Notes under the pieces: model-generated | Seen by the model: only the letters and a program-made list of their open reading frames with translations | What the model was told of the DNA's origin: nothing | The model's database searches: none | Shown here: piece after piece, positions 7,491 to 15,818 of the stretch | How positions within the stretch are numbered: the first letter of the stretch is position 1 | How the letters are laid out: every line of letters begins with the position of its first letter | Position numbers and translations under genes: made by a program | Source of the DNA: Aggregatilineales bacterium | GTDB lineage: Bacteria; Chloroflexota; Anaerolineae; Aggregatilineales; Ch27 | Assembly (NCBI GenBank): GCA_029976025.1 | Contig: JARKNX010000104.1 | Location: forward strand, 1-49,383 | DNA: 49,383 bases | Direction: 5' to 3'

Positions 7491-9007
7491 CTGTTTCGAC
7501 AACGGAACGCCAGGTTGTTTTTCCGGATCGCCCCGCTGGCCGCTGGCAGCAAATACGATGGACATGGGAGAACGCCCTCATCGTCACCCGTCGCGAAGTC
7601 ACCGACAGCCTGCGCGACTGGCGGATCATGACGCCGATCTTCATCATGACTCTGGTATTCCCGGCGCTCTCGCAGTTCGGGGCCAACCTGATGCTCAACT
7701 TCGTCACGCAGTACGGCGCGGAGCTGGTTGGCGAGCGGACGATCCCTTTCCTGCTCATGATTGTCGGGTTCTTCCCGGTTTCGCTGTCGCTGGTGATTGC
7801 GCTGGAGACATTCGTCGGGGAGAAGGAGCGCCGCAGCCTGGAGCCGCTGCTTTCCACCCCCCTGACCAATCTGGAGCTGTATATCGGCAAGACGCTGGCC
7901 GCCATGATCCCGCCGCTGCTCGCCAGTTACGCCGGCATGGCGATCTACCTGACCAGCCTGCTGTTTGGTGAACTGGCCTGGCGCCCGCAGCTCATGCTGA
8001 TTATTCAGATCATCCTGCTGACTACGGCCCAGGCGCTGATCATGATCACCGGCGCAGTGGTCGTCTCCAGCCAGACCACTTCCACCCGGGCGGCGAACCT
8101 GCTGTCGAGCTTCATTATCGTGCCCATGTCGCTGCTCGTGATTCTGGAGAGCATCGTCATGTTCAGCGCCCCGGACGCGGATTCGCCGAATGGCATCCTG
8201 GCGTTGTGGGCGATCCTGGTCGGGCTGTTGATTGGCACCGCCCTGTTCATCCGGATTGGCACGCGCATCTTCAACCGCGAAGAATTGTTAGCCAGCTCGC
8301 TCGATGTGCTCAACCTGCGCTGGATAGGCGGCACCTTCTGGCGTCACTTCCGGGGGGCGGAGAAGCCCGGCCCTGTCGCCTGGTACCGGACGGAAGTGCT
8401 GCCGGCGGTCCGCCAGCTCGGTAAGCCGGTAATCGTGATCCTGATCGCGACGCTGGCGGCGGGGCTTCTCGGGTGGGCGGCCGGGACCTATAGCGCGTTC
8501 CGCCTGCCGCCGGACATGGCGATGAGTTCGGAGGAGCTGTCGTCCAATTTTAACAATCTGTTTGAGTTAGGCGCTCATCCGGGATCGGTGTTGCTGGCCG
8601 TCTGGCAGAATTCCCGCGTGCTGCTGGCGGGGACTATTATGGGCGCGGTGAGTTTCGGCGTGATGGCGGTGGTGCTGGAAATACTGCCGTTTGGCATTCT
8701 GGGCTGGGTGCTCTCACAGTTTGCTGCGCTGGGGCTTGACCCGGCTCTGTTCTTCGCCGCCGTGATCCCGCACAGCCTGGTGGAGATACCGGCTATCTTC
8801 CTGGCGACGGCGGCTTCGCTCCGTCTGGGGGCGGTCATCACCCGCCAGCCTGAAGAAGGCCGGACGGTTGGCGAGATGTGGCTGATAGCGGCGGCGGACC
8901 TCGCCAAGATCGGGCTGGGGCTGGTGCTGCCGCTGCTGGTGATCGCCGCCCTGATTGAGGTCTTCATCACGCCGGCCGTCGTGCGAATGGTGCTGGGGGC
9001 TTCTTAA
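7487..9007 (+). CDS. ABC-2 type permease fused to a SpoIIM-like membrane domain
   Basis: A 506-residue membrane protein with two parts. Residues ~25-280 look like an ABC-2 permease (NatB/YhaP-type): an N-terminal cytoplasmic 'TRREVTDSLRDWR', a first span, then 'GEKERRSLEPLLSTPL', the typical coupling segment, followed by four to five spans. Residues ~300-506 look like stage II sporulation protein M (DUF95): 'NSRVLLAGTIMGAVSFG', 'FAAVIPHSLVEIPAIF' (the hallmark PHxxxEIPA) and 'AADLAKIGLGLVLPLLVIAALIE'. Free-standing SpoIIM proteins often sit beside ABC exporters, so the fusion suggests a direct role of this domain in transport; substrate unknown. The ATG overlaps the ATPase stop by 4 bp. A terminator follows. 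Confidence 0.85.
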   Translation: MTVSTTERQVVFPDRPAGRWQQIRWTWENALIVTRREVTDSLRDWRIMTPIFIMTLVFPALSQFGANLMLNFVTQYGAELVGERTIPFLLMIVGFFPVSLSLVIALETFVGEKERRSLEPLLSTPLTNLELYIGKTLAAMIPPLLASYAGMAIYLTSLLFGELAWRPQLMLIIQIILLTTAQALIMITGAVVVSSQTTSTRAANLLSSFIIVPMSLLVILESIVMFSAPDADSPNGILALWAILVGLLIGTALFIRIGTRIFNREELLASSLDVLNLRWIGGTFWRHFRGAEKPGPVAWYRTEVLPAVRQLGKPVIVILIATLAAGLLGWAAGTYSAFRLPPDMAMSSEELSSNFNNLFELGAHPGSVLLAVWQNSRVLLAGTIMGAVSFGVMAVVLEILPFGILGWVLSQFAALGLDPALFFAAVIPHSLVEIPAIFLATAASLRLGAVITRQPEEGRTVGEMWLIAAADLAKIGLGLVLPLLVIAALIEVFITPAVVRMVLGAS

Positions 9008-9032
9008 AGCGCTGCGCTCAAAACGAATACCG

Positions 9033-9063
9033 GAGGCGGCGGACGATCTGCCGCCTCTTTTTT
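9033..9063 (+). terminator. Rho-independent terminator
   Basis: Stem 'gaggcgg' (9033-9039) with 'ccgcctc' (9051-9057), extended by a C-G pair inside, followed by six T residues. It ends the ABC exporter operon and abuts the 3' end of the leftward gene that ends at 9066. Confidence 0.88.
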
Positions 9064-9065
9064 CG

Positions 9066-9614
9066 TTATGGCGCGGCTTTCTCCTCCGCCGCTGACTTCA
9101 GCGACAGGATCATGGCGCTGTGGGGGGCGTAATAGATCTGATATGTTTCACCATCCTGAACGGCCAGGGACTGATCTTCGCTGAGGGCGAATTCCAGCGC
9201 CTCCACCTGGAGCGCGTACTGCTGAAGTTGCACCAGCCTGCCGATGATGGGCCGTTCGCGCATTGTCAGCGTGACGCGGCCATAGATGGTGTCGGCCAGA
9301 TCATGCTCCAGGTCGAGCAGCCATTTGCGCCGTTCGCCGCGCAGGACCCAGTAGCCGATCAGCGGCAACGTCACCAGCAGGAACAGCGATAATCCCACCA
9401 TCGGCAGGTTATGTTCAGCCAGAAAAGCGATTGTCGCGAGCAGGCCGACCGCGCCTAACCCTCCGGTCAGGCCGACCTGAGCCTGTGTGGCCCGGCGCAG
9501 GTAGCGGACCATGGCGGCGCGCTGGGTGGGGGCCAGATGCCCCGCCCGATTTTCCTCCAGATCGTCCGGCGTGAAAGCGAAAGCCTGCCTGAGGGCTATG
9601 TCATGCTCGTTCAT
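9066..9614 (-). CDS. Small two-span membrane protein, unknown function
   Basis: I do not recognise the family. The 182-residue protein has a charged, probably cytoplasmic N-terminus ('TPDDLEENRAGHLAPTQRAAM'), two membrane segments around residues 55-100 ('VGLLATIAFLAEHNLPM' and 'LFLLVTLPLIGYWVL'), then a soluble C-terminal domain of ~80 residues ending in 'YQIYYAPHSAMILSL' and a short acidic/Ala tail. ATG 9614 was chosen because residues upstream are Pro/Arg-rich and unlike the rest; there is no strong ribosome site. It is divergent from the racemase gene. Confidence 0.6.
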   Translation of the reverse strand: MNEHDIALRQAFAFTPDDLEENRAGHLAPTQRAAMVRYLRRATQAQVGLTGGLGAVGLLATIAFLAEHNLPMVGLSLFLLVTLPLIGYWVLRGERRKWLLDLEHDLADTIYGRVTLTMRERPIIGRLVQLQQYALQVEALEFALSEDQSLAVQDGETYQIYYAPHSAMILSLKSAAEEKAAP

Positions 9615-9754
9615 CAGGGTGATCCGCCTGTCGTGTGTCCGCGCTGCGCTCATTATTGCCCGTTTCGCGGCTTGAGAAAAGGCTGCCGGGGGCGGTAGAC
9701 TACGCGGCGGGGCAGGGCGGCACCGGACATTGTGTATCGTGGAGGTACAGGGGG

Positions 9755-10450
9755 ATGAAGACAATCGGTCTGCTGGGAGGGATGAGCTGGGAGTCTTCGC
9801 TGGAATACTACCGCCTGATCAATCAGGGCGTCAAAGCGCGGCTGGGGGCGCTCCACTCAGCGCGGATTGTGCTGGTGTCGGTGGACTTCGCCGAGGTGGA
9901 GGCTATGCAGTCCGCCGGGCGGTGGGACGACGCCACGCGTTTTATGATCGCGGCGGCCCGCCAGGTTGAGCGGGGTGGAGCAGACTGTCTCGTGATCTGC
10001 ACCAATACCATGCATCGTATGGCGGCTGAAGTTCAGGACAGCATTGGCATCCCTCTGTTGCATATCGCCGACGCCACCGCCTTCGCGGTACGGGTCGCCG
10101 GGATTGAGCGAGTCGGCCTGCTGGGGACGCGCTTCACTATGGAGCAGGATTTCTACCGCGGCCGCCTGCAAGGGCTGCACGGCCTTCAGGTCCTGATTCC
10201 GGATCAGGAAGCGCGCCAGATGGTTAACCGGGTGATCTACGAGGAACTGGTGCAGGGCCGGATTGTGCCCGCATCGCGGGAGGCTTACCGGGCGGTAATC
10301 GCCGATCTGGTCCGGGCAGGGGCGGGCGGGATCATCCTCGGCTGTACAGAAATCGGCCTGCTGGTCGGCGCCGGGGACAGCCCGGTCCCGCTGTACGATA
10401 CGACAGTTCTGCACGCCGCCGCTGCGGTGGACTGGGCGCTGAGCGATTGA
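9755..10450 (+). CDS. Aspartate/glutamate racemase family protein (RacX/YgeA type)
   Basis: 231 residues of the PLP-independent racemase fold. It starts 'MKTIGLLGGMSWESSLEYY', the characteristic YgeA-type N-terminus, and has both catalytic cysteines: C82 in 'ICTNTMH' and C197 in 'LGCTEIGLL'. These enzymes interconvert L- and D-amino acids (Asp, Glu or broader) in the cytosol for cell-wall or signalling use; specificity cannot be read here. ATG 9755 has 'ggagg' (9741-9745) ten bases upstream. It is monocistronic and converges on hypE. Confidence 0.9.
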   Translation: MKTIGLLGGMSWESSLEYYRLINQGVKARLGALHSARIVLVSVDFAEVEAMQSAGRWDDATRFMIAAARQVERGGADCLVICTNTMHRMAAEVQDSIGIPLLHIADATAFAVRVAGIERVGLLGTRFTMEQDFYRGRLQGLHGLQVLIPDQEARQMVNRVIYEELVQGRIVPASREAYRAVIADLVRAGAGGIILGCTEIGLLVGAGDSPVPLYDTTVLHAAAAVDWALSD

Positions 10451-10481
10451 CCGTCCAGCGGCAGATGCAGGCACGCCGGTC

Positions 10482-10526
10482 AATGCGGACGCATTAGTTA
10501 ATGCGGGCGCCTTAGCAAATGCGCGG
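10482..10526. repeat. 18-bp tandem repeat across the hypE stop codon
   Basis: Two 18-base units (10482-10499 and 10500-10517) begin 'aatgcgg' and differ at about four positions; a third partial unit starts at 10518 inside hypE. On the minus strand each unit carries a CGCATT-n3-TAA pattern, so the gene's last codons and stop appear to have been duplicated once downstream. Confidence 0.6.
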
Positions 10527-11585
10527 CAGCAGCACGCCGGCGGGCAGGTCCACGATGCGCGAGCCGCCGATGGAAGTCCGGGCCACGACCAGGCCGGGGT
10601 GCGCCGCCGTGACTGTCCCGATGCGGACGGCCTGACGGCCGTAAGGGGTGGCGCGCATCGCTTCCAGCACAGCATCGGCCTGCGCTTCTGGCACAATGGC
10701 CACCAGCTTGCCTTCGTTGGCGACATACAGCGGGTCCAGGCCGAGCATTTCGCAGGCGGCCTGCACCGCCGTATTCACCGGCACGCGCTGTTCATCGAAT
10801 TCGATGCCGACTTTCGATGCTGCGGCCAGCTCGTTGAGTACGGCAGCCAGCCCGCCCCGCGTGGCGTCGCGCAGGCAGTGTATGTCTGTCGTGACGGCCA
10901 GCATGGCCTCGACCATGCCGTTGAGGGGGGCTGTGTCGCTCTCAATCGGGGCCTGGAAGTCCAGCCCCTCCCGCAGAGACATGATGGTGATGCCGTGGTC
11001 GCCCATTGTGCCGCTGACCAGCACGGCGTCGCCGGGGCGGGCGTTGCCGGGGGCGATATGGACGCCGGGCGGGATCAGGCCGATGCCGGATGTATTGATG
11101 AACAGCCCATCGCCGTGCCCCTTGTCCACCACTTTGGTGTCGCCCGTTACAAGCTGCACGCCGGCTTTCGCGCAGGCGTCAGCGAAGGAGGTCGTGATCT
11201 GGCCGAGCGTCTCCATCGGCAGCCCTTCCTCCAGGATGAAGCCCGCGCTCAGGAACAGCGGCCTGGCGCCGCTCATGGCGATGTCGTTCACCGTGCCATT
11301 GACGGCCAGTTCGCCGATATCGCCGCCGGGGAAGATCAGCGGGCTGACGACGAACGAATCGGTGCTGAAGGCCAGACGATGTGGCCCCTGCCCGGCGATC
11401 TCCAGCGTCGTCGAATCGCCCATCTGCCCCAGCAGATCATTCTGGAGCAGGGGCACGAACAGACCGTGAATCAGGTCGTTCATCATCTTGCCGCCGCTGC
11501 CATGCCCCATCACGACGGTCGGATAATTCCGCAGCGGGAGCGGGCAGGTCCACCCGCTCAATTTCGGCCTGTCCTGTTCGCCCAT
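10512..11585 (-). CDS. hypE: Hydrogenase maturation protein HypE (carbamoyl dehydratase)
   Basis: 357 residues of the PurM/HypE ATP-binding fold. HypE receives a carbamoyl group from HypF on its C-terminal cysteine and dehydrates it to a thiocyanate, the source of the CN ligands of the NiFe hydrogenase active site. Visible features are the N-terminal 'VMGHGSGGKMM' loop, 'DSFVVSPLIFPGGDIG', 'GTVNDIAMSGA', 'LVTGDTKVV', and the essential C-terminal '...LLPRIC' ending exactly with cysteine. ATG 11585 was chosen because longer frames upstream read through hypD. The gap to the hypD stop is 16 bp, so hypCDE form one leftward operon. Confidence 0.96.
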   Translation of the reverse strand: MGEQDRPKLSGWTCPLPLRNYPTVVMGHGSGGKMMNDLIHGLFVPLLQNDLLGQMGDSTTLEIAGQGPHRLAFSTDSFVVSPLIFPGGDIGELAVNGTVNDIAMSGARPLFLSAGFILEEGLPMETLGQITTSFADACAKAGVQLVTGDTKVVDKGHGDGLFINTSGIGLIPPGVHIAPGNARPGDAVLVSGTMGDHGITIMSLREGLDFQAPIESDTAPLNGMVEAMLAVTTDIHCLRDATRGGLAAVLNELAAASKVGIEFDEQRVPVNTAVQAACEMLGLDPLYVANEGKLVAIVPEAQADAVLEAMRATPYGRQAVRIGTVTAAHPGLVVARTSIGGSRIVDLPAGVLLPRIC

Positions 11586-11601
11586 GGAAAACTTCCCTGC
11601 C

Positions 11602-12720
11602 TCAGGAATTTGCGGCCGGGGCGTCCGGAGTGTGGATGCGCCCGTAGCGATAGTAAGCGGCGCACGCCCCCTCGGAGGAGACCATTGTCGCGCCGAGCGG
11701 AGTCTGCGGGGTGCACTCCCGGCCAAAGGCCGCGCATTCGAACGGCTTCTTGCGCCCCTGGAGGATCAGGCCGCTGATGCACAGGCTGGATTCGGCGGTT
11801 TGAATCGCGCCGACGGCGGGGAAGCGCAGCTCAGCGTCGAAGGAAGCGTACTCCTCGCGCAGCCGGTAGCCGCTCATCGGGATGACGCCAATGCCGCGCC
11901 ACTTGCGATCGCACAACTCAAACACCCGGTTGATGGTGTCCTGGGCAGGCCGGTTGCCGTCATGGGTGACCGAGCGCTCGTAAGCATTCTCGACTTCGGC
12001 GCGGCCTTCCTCAAGCTGGCGGACGGCCATCAGGATGCCGCGGGCCAGGTCCACCGGCTCAAAGCCGGTGACCACAATCGGAATATGATAGCGCGCCGCC
12101 AGCGGGCTGTACTCCCAGTAGCCCATCACGGCGCAGACATGCCCCGCCGCCAGGAAGGCATCCACCCGCACGTCGTCTTCTTCCATCAACCCGGCGATCA
12201 CCGGCGGCACGGTGACATGGGATACCAGCACGGCAAAATTATCAATTCCCTGCGCTTTAGCCTGCATGACGGCCATCGCGTTGGGCGGGGCGGTTGTCTC
12301 AAAGCCGATGGCGAAAAAGACCACAGTCTTCGCCGGATTTTCGCGGGCGATCTTGAGCGCATCCAGCGGCGAATAGACGATGCGCACATCGCCCCCCGCC
12401 GCCTTAACGCTGAACAGGTCTCCCTGGGAGCCGGGCACGCGCAGCATGTCGCCGAATGAGGTAAAGATCACATCCGGGCGGGAAGCCAGGGCGATCGCCC
12501 GGTCGATCAGCTCCAGCGGCGTCACGCAGACCGGGCAGCCCGGCCCGTGAATCAGCTCCACTTCCGGCGGCAGAAGCTGCCCCAGGCCGCTTTTCATGAT
12601 GGAGTGTGTCTGGCCGCCGCAGACTTCCATGATCCGCCACGGCCGGGTGACGGTCTGGCGCAGTTCCCCCAGCAGCTTCCGGGTCGCTTCACCGTCGCGG
12701 TATTCGTCCAGATACTTCAT
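11602..12720 (-). CDS. hypD: Hydrogenase maturation scaffold protein HypD
   Basis: 372 residues. HypD carries a [4Fe-4S] cluster and, with HypC, is the scaffold on which Fe(CN)2CO is built for NiFe hydrogenases. The conserved cysteines are visible: C34 in '[10 protein letters not shown]', C62 and C65 in '[10 protein letters not shown]', and the C-terminal cluster cysteines in '[16 protein letters not shown]' and '[14 protein letters not shown]'. '[11 protein letters not shown]' and 'VVTGFEPVD' are further family motifs. The start ATG overlaps the stop of hypC by 4 bp (ATGA), showing coupling. Confidence 0.97.
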   Translation of the reverse strand: MKYLDEYRDGEATRKLLGELRQTVTRPWRIMEVCGGQTHSIMKSGLGQLLPPEVELIHGPGCPVCVTPLELIDRAIALASRPDVIFTSFGDMLRVPGSQGDLFSVKAAGGDVRIVYSPLDALKIARENPAKTVVFFAIGFETTAPPNAMAVMQAKAQGIDNFAVLVSHVTVPPVIAGLMEEDDVRVDAFLAAGHVCAVMGYWEYSPLAARYHIPIVVTGFEPVDLARGILMAVRQLEEGRAEVENAYERSVTHDGNRPAQDTINRVFELCDRKWRGIGVIPMSGYRLREEYASFDAELRFPAVGAIQTAESSLCISGLILQGRKKPFECAAFGRECTPQTPLGATMVSSEGACAAYYRYGRIHTPDAPAANS

Positions 12721-12989
12721 GCGCCGGCCTCATCTTCGCTCAGCTCGGGCAGTTCTTCTCCCAGCATTTCCAGCTCAGCCAGCAGCGCCAGTGTTTTCTG
12801 CGCCTCGTCTTCGTCAATCTTGCTGAGGGCGAAGCCGACATGGATGATGGTATAGTCGCCCGGTTCCAGGTCCGGGACGTATTCCAGGCAGGCTTCGCGG
12901 ATCACGCCGCCGCCGAAGTCCACCTTGCCCATCTTCAGCCCTTCCTGCTGGTAAACTTCCACCACTTTACCGGGGATGCCCAGGCACAT
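12717..12989 (-). CDS. hypC: Hydrogenase maturation chaperone HypC
   Basis: 90 residues beginning '[12 protein letters not shown]', the invariant HypC/HybG start in which Cys2 binds the Fe(CN)2CO unit and shuttles it from HypD to the hydrogenase large subunit. '[20 protein letters not shown]' is the usual C-terminal core; a ~20-residue acidic tail follows. 'gaggagg' precedes the ATG. First gene of the leftward hypCDE operon, 167 bp from the divergent hypF start. Confidence 0.97.
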   Translation of the reverse strand: MCLGIPGKVVEVYQQEGLKMGKVDFGGGVIREACLEYVPDLEPGDYTIIHVGFALSKIDEDEAQKTLALLAELEMLGEELPELSEDEAGA

Positions 12990-13156
12990 GGCCGTCCTCC
13001 TCTGCCGCTTATAGCTTCATAGTGTATAAATCAAATCCGATTTGGCGTAGTGACAAATAGCACAATTCGATTATACAGGATGCCGACATTCGGCAGTTGC
13101 CGGCGCCGGGGGGCGTTCGTTATGCTAATGCGCGCTTGGCGAGAACAGGTAATGGT
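12990..13156. promoter_or_regulatory. Divergent hypC-hypF control region
   Basis: This AT-richer spacer contains a rightward promoter candidate, GTGACA (13050-13055) and TATACA (13072-13077) spaced 16, and the near-perfect palindrome 'caaatc c gatttg' (13032-13044), which could be a regulator site for both directions. A leftward TATAAT (complement of 13070-13075) overlaps the same segment but has no good -35. Confidence 0.4.
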
Positions 13157-15460
13157 ATGGAACTGCGACGTATTCATGTTGATGGTGTGGTGCAGGGGGT
13201 GGGGTTTCGCCCTTTTATCTACGGGCTGGCGATGCGCTATGCCCTGACCGGCTGGGTGTTGAATTCCTCCTCCGGGGTGGATATCGAGGTGCAGGGGCCG
13301 CCGGAAGCGCTGGATGCCTTCCAGCAGGCAATTGCGGCGGAGGCCCCGCCGCTGGCCCGGATTGACCGCGTGATCGCATCATCGCGCCCGCTGGAGGGCG
13401 AAGGTCACGCCGCGTTTGTGATCCGGCACAGCGAGGCGGACAATGGCGTCTCGCTGATCTCGCCCGACGTGGCGACCTGCCCGGATTGTCTGCGGGAGAT
13501 TCTCGACCCCTCCGACCGCCGCTACCGCTACCCGTTCACCAACTGCACCAACTGCGGCCCGCGCTACACGATCATCCAGCACATGCCCTATGACCGCCCC
13601 CAGACGACCATGCGCGCCTTCGCCATGTGCCCGACCTGCCGCGCCGAATATGAGAATCCGCTGGATCGGCGCTTTCATGCCCAGCCCAACGCCTGTCCGA
13701 CCTGCGGACCGCACGCCTGGCTGGAAGCGCCGCCATCGCTCCTCGCCGCTCTACCTGCTGGCGCTGTGGACGCCGTGGCCCAGGCGGCAGCGCTCCTGCG
13801 AGAGGGGTATATTCTGGCAATCAAGGGGCTGGGCGGGTTTCACCTGGCCTGCGACGCCACAAATTCCGCCGCTGTCGCCCGCCTGCGGGAGCGCAAGGCG
13901 CGGCCCGATAAGCCCTTCGCCGTGATGATGCCGTCTCTGGATGTGGTGCGGCAGTTCTGCGATGTCAACGCCGACGAGGCGGCCCTGCTGACGGCGGTCA
14001 ACGCACCGGTCGTGCTGCTCTATACGCGGCCCGGCGCGCAGATCGCCCCGGAGGTCGCCCCGCGCAACCCGATGCTCGGCGTGATGCTGCCTTACACGCC
14101 GCTGCATCACCTCCTGTTGCGCGACGCGGGCGTGCCCCTGGTCATGACCAGCGGCAATCTGAGCGATATGCCGATCCTGTGCGACAATGATGAGGCGCTG
14201 CGGGTATTATCGCCCCTGGCTGACGCCTTTCTCCTGCACAACCGGCCGATTCACATGCGCTGCGACGATGCTGTGTGGTGGGTGGACCGGGCGGCAGGCG
14301 ACGAGGACGCCGCGCTCCAGCCGCTGCGCCGCTCGCGCGGGGATGCGCCGTACCCGGTCCGGCTGGCGTGGTCAAGCCCTGCCCACATCCTGGCTGTTGG
14401 CGCAGAGATGAAAAACGCTTTCTGTCTGGTTCGGGAGAAGGATGCCTTCCTCAGCCAGCACATCGGGGAAGTGGACTCGCTGGAGTCGCTGGGCTACTTC
14501 CGCGAGGCGCTCGATCACCTGACCGCGTTGTTCAAGGTGACGCCGGAAGCGATCGCCCACGACATGCACCCGGATTATCTGACGACGCGCCTGGCCCGCG
14601 ATCTGGCGGCGGAGCGGGATGTGCCGCGCGTTGAGGTGCAGCACCATCACGCCCATATCGCCGCCTGCCTGGCCGAACACGGGCGCGACGAGCCGGTCAT
14701 CGGCCTCGCTCTGGATGGAACCGGCTACGGTCCGGATGGCGCGATCTGGGGCGGGGAGGTCCTGATCGCCGACCTGAGCAGCTACGAGCGGGTGGCCTAC
14801 CTGGAATATCTGCCGCTGCCCGGCGGAGCGGTCGCCATTCGCCATCCTTACCGGATTGCCTGGGGTTATCTGTGGGAAACGCAGGGCGAAATCCCGCAAT
14901 TACCCACACTATCCCACCTTAACCCACAGGAACGCGATATCGTTATCCAACAGGTTACCCGCCGGTTGAATACGCCGCTGACTTCAAGCTGCGGACGGCT
15001 GTTTGATGCAGCCTCGGCGCTGCTGGGCCTGTGCCCGGTTGCGACCTTCGAGGCGCAGGCCGCTATCGCACTGGAACTGGCCGCGCGGGAGGCGGACGAG
15101 GCGCATCTTTATCCGTTTGCGATAGACGAGTCCGGCATCCTGCGCGTTGGCCCGCTGCTGGCGGCGATGGTCGCCGATCTGCAGGCCAGGCGGCCAGTGA
15201 ACGCTATCGCCGCCTCTTTTCACTACACGCTGGCCGCGCTGTTCGCGGAAGCCGCCGTTGCTGTCCGGGCGCGGACCGGGCTGGCGACTGTGGCGCTTTC
15301 CGGCGGGGTGTTTCAGAACCGGTTGTTCCTGCGGCTGATGCGGGAGGCGCTGCGCGAGCGCGGCTTCTATGTGCTCAGCCACCGGCAGGTCCCGGCTAAC
15401 GACGGCGGGCTGTGCCTGGGGCAGGCGACGGTGGCGCTCCGGGCGGCTGGCGCGAAGTGA
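13157..15460 (+). CDS. hypF: Carbamoyltransferase HypF
   Basis: 767 residues with the full HypF order. An N-terminal acylphosphatase domain (residues ~1-90: 'VQGVGFRPF' with Arg18, 'GWVLNSSSG' with Asn36) is followed by a double zinc-finger region ('CPDCLREI', 'NCTNCGPRY', 'CPTCRAEY', 'ACPTCGP'). A YrdC-like domain ('GYILAIKGLGGFHLACDA', 'TSGNLSDMPI') makes carbamoyl-adenylate from carbamoyl phosphate and ATP, and a Kae1/TobZ-like domain ('VQHHHAHIAACLAEHG', 'ALDGTGYGPDGAIWGGE', 'LSGGVFQNRLF') transfers the carbamoyl group to HypE. ATG 13157 begins the conserved acylphosphatase strand; upstream in-frame residues are atypical. It is divergent from hypCDE. Confidence 0.96.
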   Translation: MELRRIHVDGVVQGVGFRPFIYGLAMRYALTGWVLNSSSGVDIEVQGPPEALDAFQQAIAAEAPPLARIDRVIASSRPLEGEGHAAFVIRHSEADNGVSLISPDVATCPDCLREILDPSDRRYRYPFTNCTNCGPRYTIIQHMPYDRPQTTMRAFAMCPTCRAEYENPLDRRFHAQPNACPTCGPHAWLEAPPSLLAALPAGAVDAVAQAAALLREGYILAIKGLGGFHLACDATNSAAVARLRERKARPDKPFAVMMPSLDVVRQFCDVNADEAALLTAVNAPVVLLYTRPGAQIAPEVAPRNPMLGVMLPYTPLHHLLLRDAGVPLVMTSGNLSDMPILCDNDEALRVLSPLADAFLLHNRPIHMRCDDAVWWVDRAAGDEDAALQPLRRSRGDAPYPVRLAWSSPAHILAVGAEMKNAFCLVREKDAFLSQHIGEVDSLESLGYFREALDHLTALFKVTPEAIAHDMHPDYLTTRLARDLAAERDVPRVEVQHHHAHIAACLAEHGRDEPVIGLALDGTGYGPDGAIWGGEVLIADLSSYERVAYLEYLPLPGGAVAIRHPYRIAWGYLWETQGEIPQLPTLSHLNPQERDIVIQQVTRRLNTPLTSSCGRLFDAASALLGLCPVATFEAQAAIALELAAREADEAHLYPFAIDESGILRVGPLLAAMVADLQARRPVNAIAASFHYTLAALFAEAAVAVRARTGLATVALSGGVFQNRLFLRLMREALRERGFYVLSHRQVPANDGGLCLGQATVALRAAGAK

Positions 15461-15479
15461 CTGCCCCGCCGGGGGGTGG

Positions 15480-15508
15480 TTGACACGATTCAGACATGAT
15501 GATACACT
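15480..15508 (+). promoter_or_regulatory. Promoter candidate upstream of the sugar importer (distal)
   Basis: A consensus TTGACA (15480-15485) and 'tacact' (15503-15508) are separated by 17 bases. The -10 overlaps the left arm of a large palindrome (15506-15534), the classic layout of a repressible promoter. It lies more than 300 bases from the binding-protein gene, so a long leader or a second promoter would be needed. Confidence 0.5.
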
Positions 15509-15534
15509 TTGTTTGGTGCTCCAACAAACAAAGT
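15506..15534. promoter_or_regulatory. Palindromic operator candidate
   Basis: 'actttgtttg' (15506-15515) and 'caaacaaagt' (15525-15534) are perfect inverted repeats with a 9-base centre. AT-rich, symmetric and touching a -10 element, it fits a binding site for a dimeric sugar-responsive repressor (LacI or ROK type). Alternatively it is a stem downstream of hypF, but no U-tract follows. Confidence 0.5.
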
Positions 15535-15569
15535 AATGACACTCTGGATGGTTGGAATCGCTGGACGGT

Positions 15570-15599
15570 TTGACACATTTAATTTATGCTGTGTACACT
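15570..15599 (+). promoter_or_regulatory. Promoter candidate upstream of the sugar importer (proximal)
   Basis: TTGACA (15570-15575) and 'tacact' (15594-15599) are spaced 18. The hexamers repeat those of the distal candidate, so the two may be duplicated promoters. The remaining ~210 bases to the start codon would be an unusually long leader; I see no riboswitch class in it. Confidence 0.45.
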
Positions 15600-15818
15600 A
15601 CTGATAGCGTCGAGACGTGCTCTATAGCCTGGCGCGAAGGTTATCCACAACTCTTTTCTGCGCATACCTTCTGGTCACGTAATTTACTGTAATTGTAAGA
15701 GCCTTCCTGTATCGTAAGCGATCGTAACCCGGTGTTTAAGCGACCGGAGCGGCGGCCTGTGCTGCCGTGAAGGCCGTGATTATCGGCGAAAGACGAGTCC
15801 TGGAGGAGGTTCGCCCGA

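Noticed and set aside
10599-11777. A 392-codon frame antisense to hypE
   Set aside because: hypE and its C-terminal PRIC are unmistakable on the other strand; no ribosome site or motif in the antisense frame.
15641-15649. A perfect DnaA-box-like 'ttatccaca'
   Set aside because: Single copy, with no cluster of boxes, no dnaA/dnaN nearby and no AT-rich unwinding tract; expected by chance in 49 kb.
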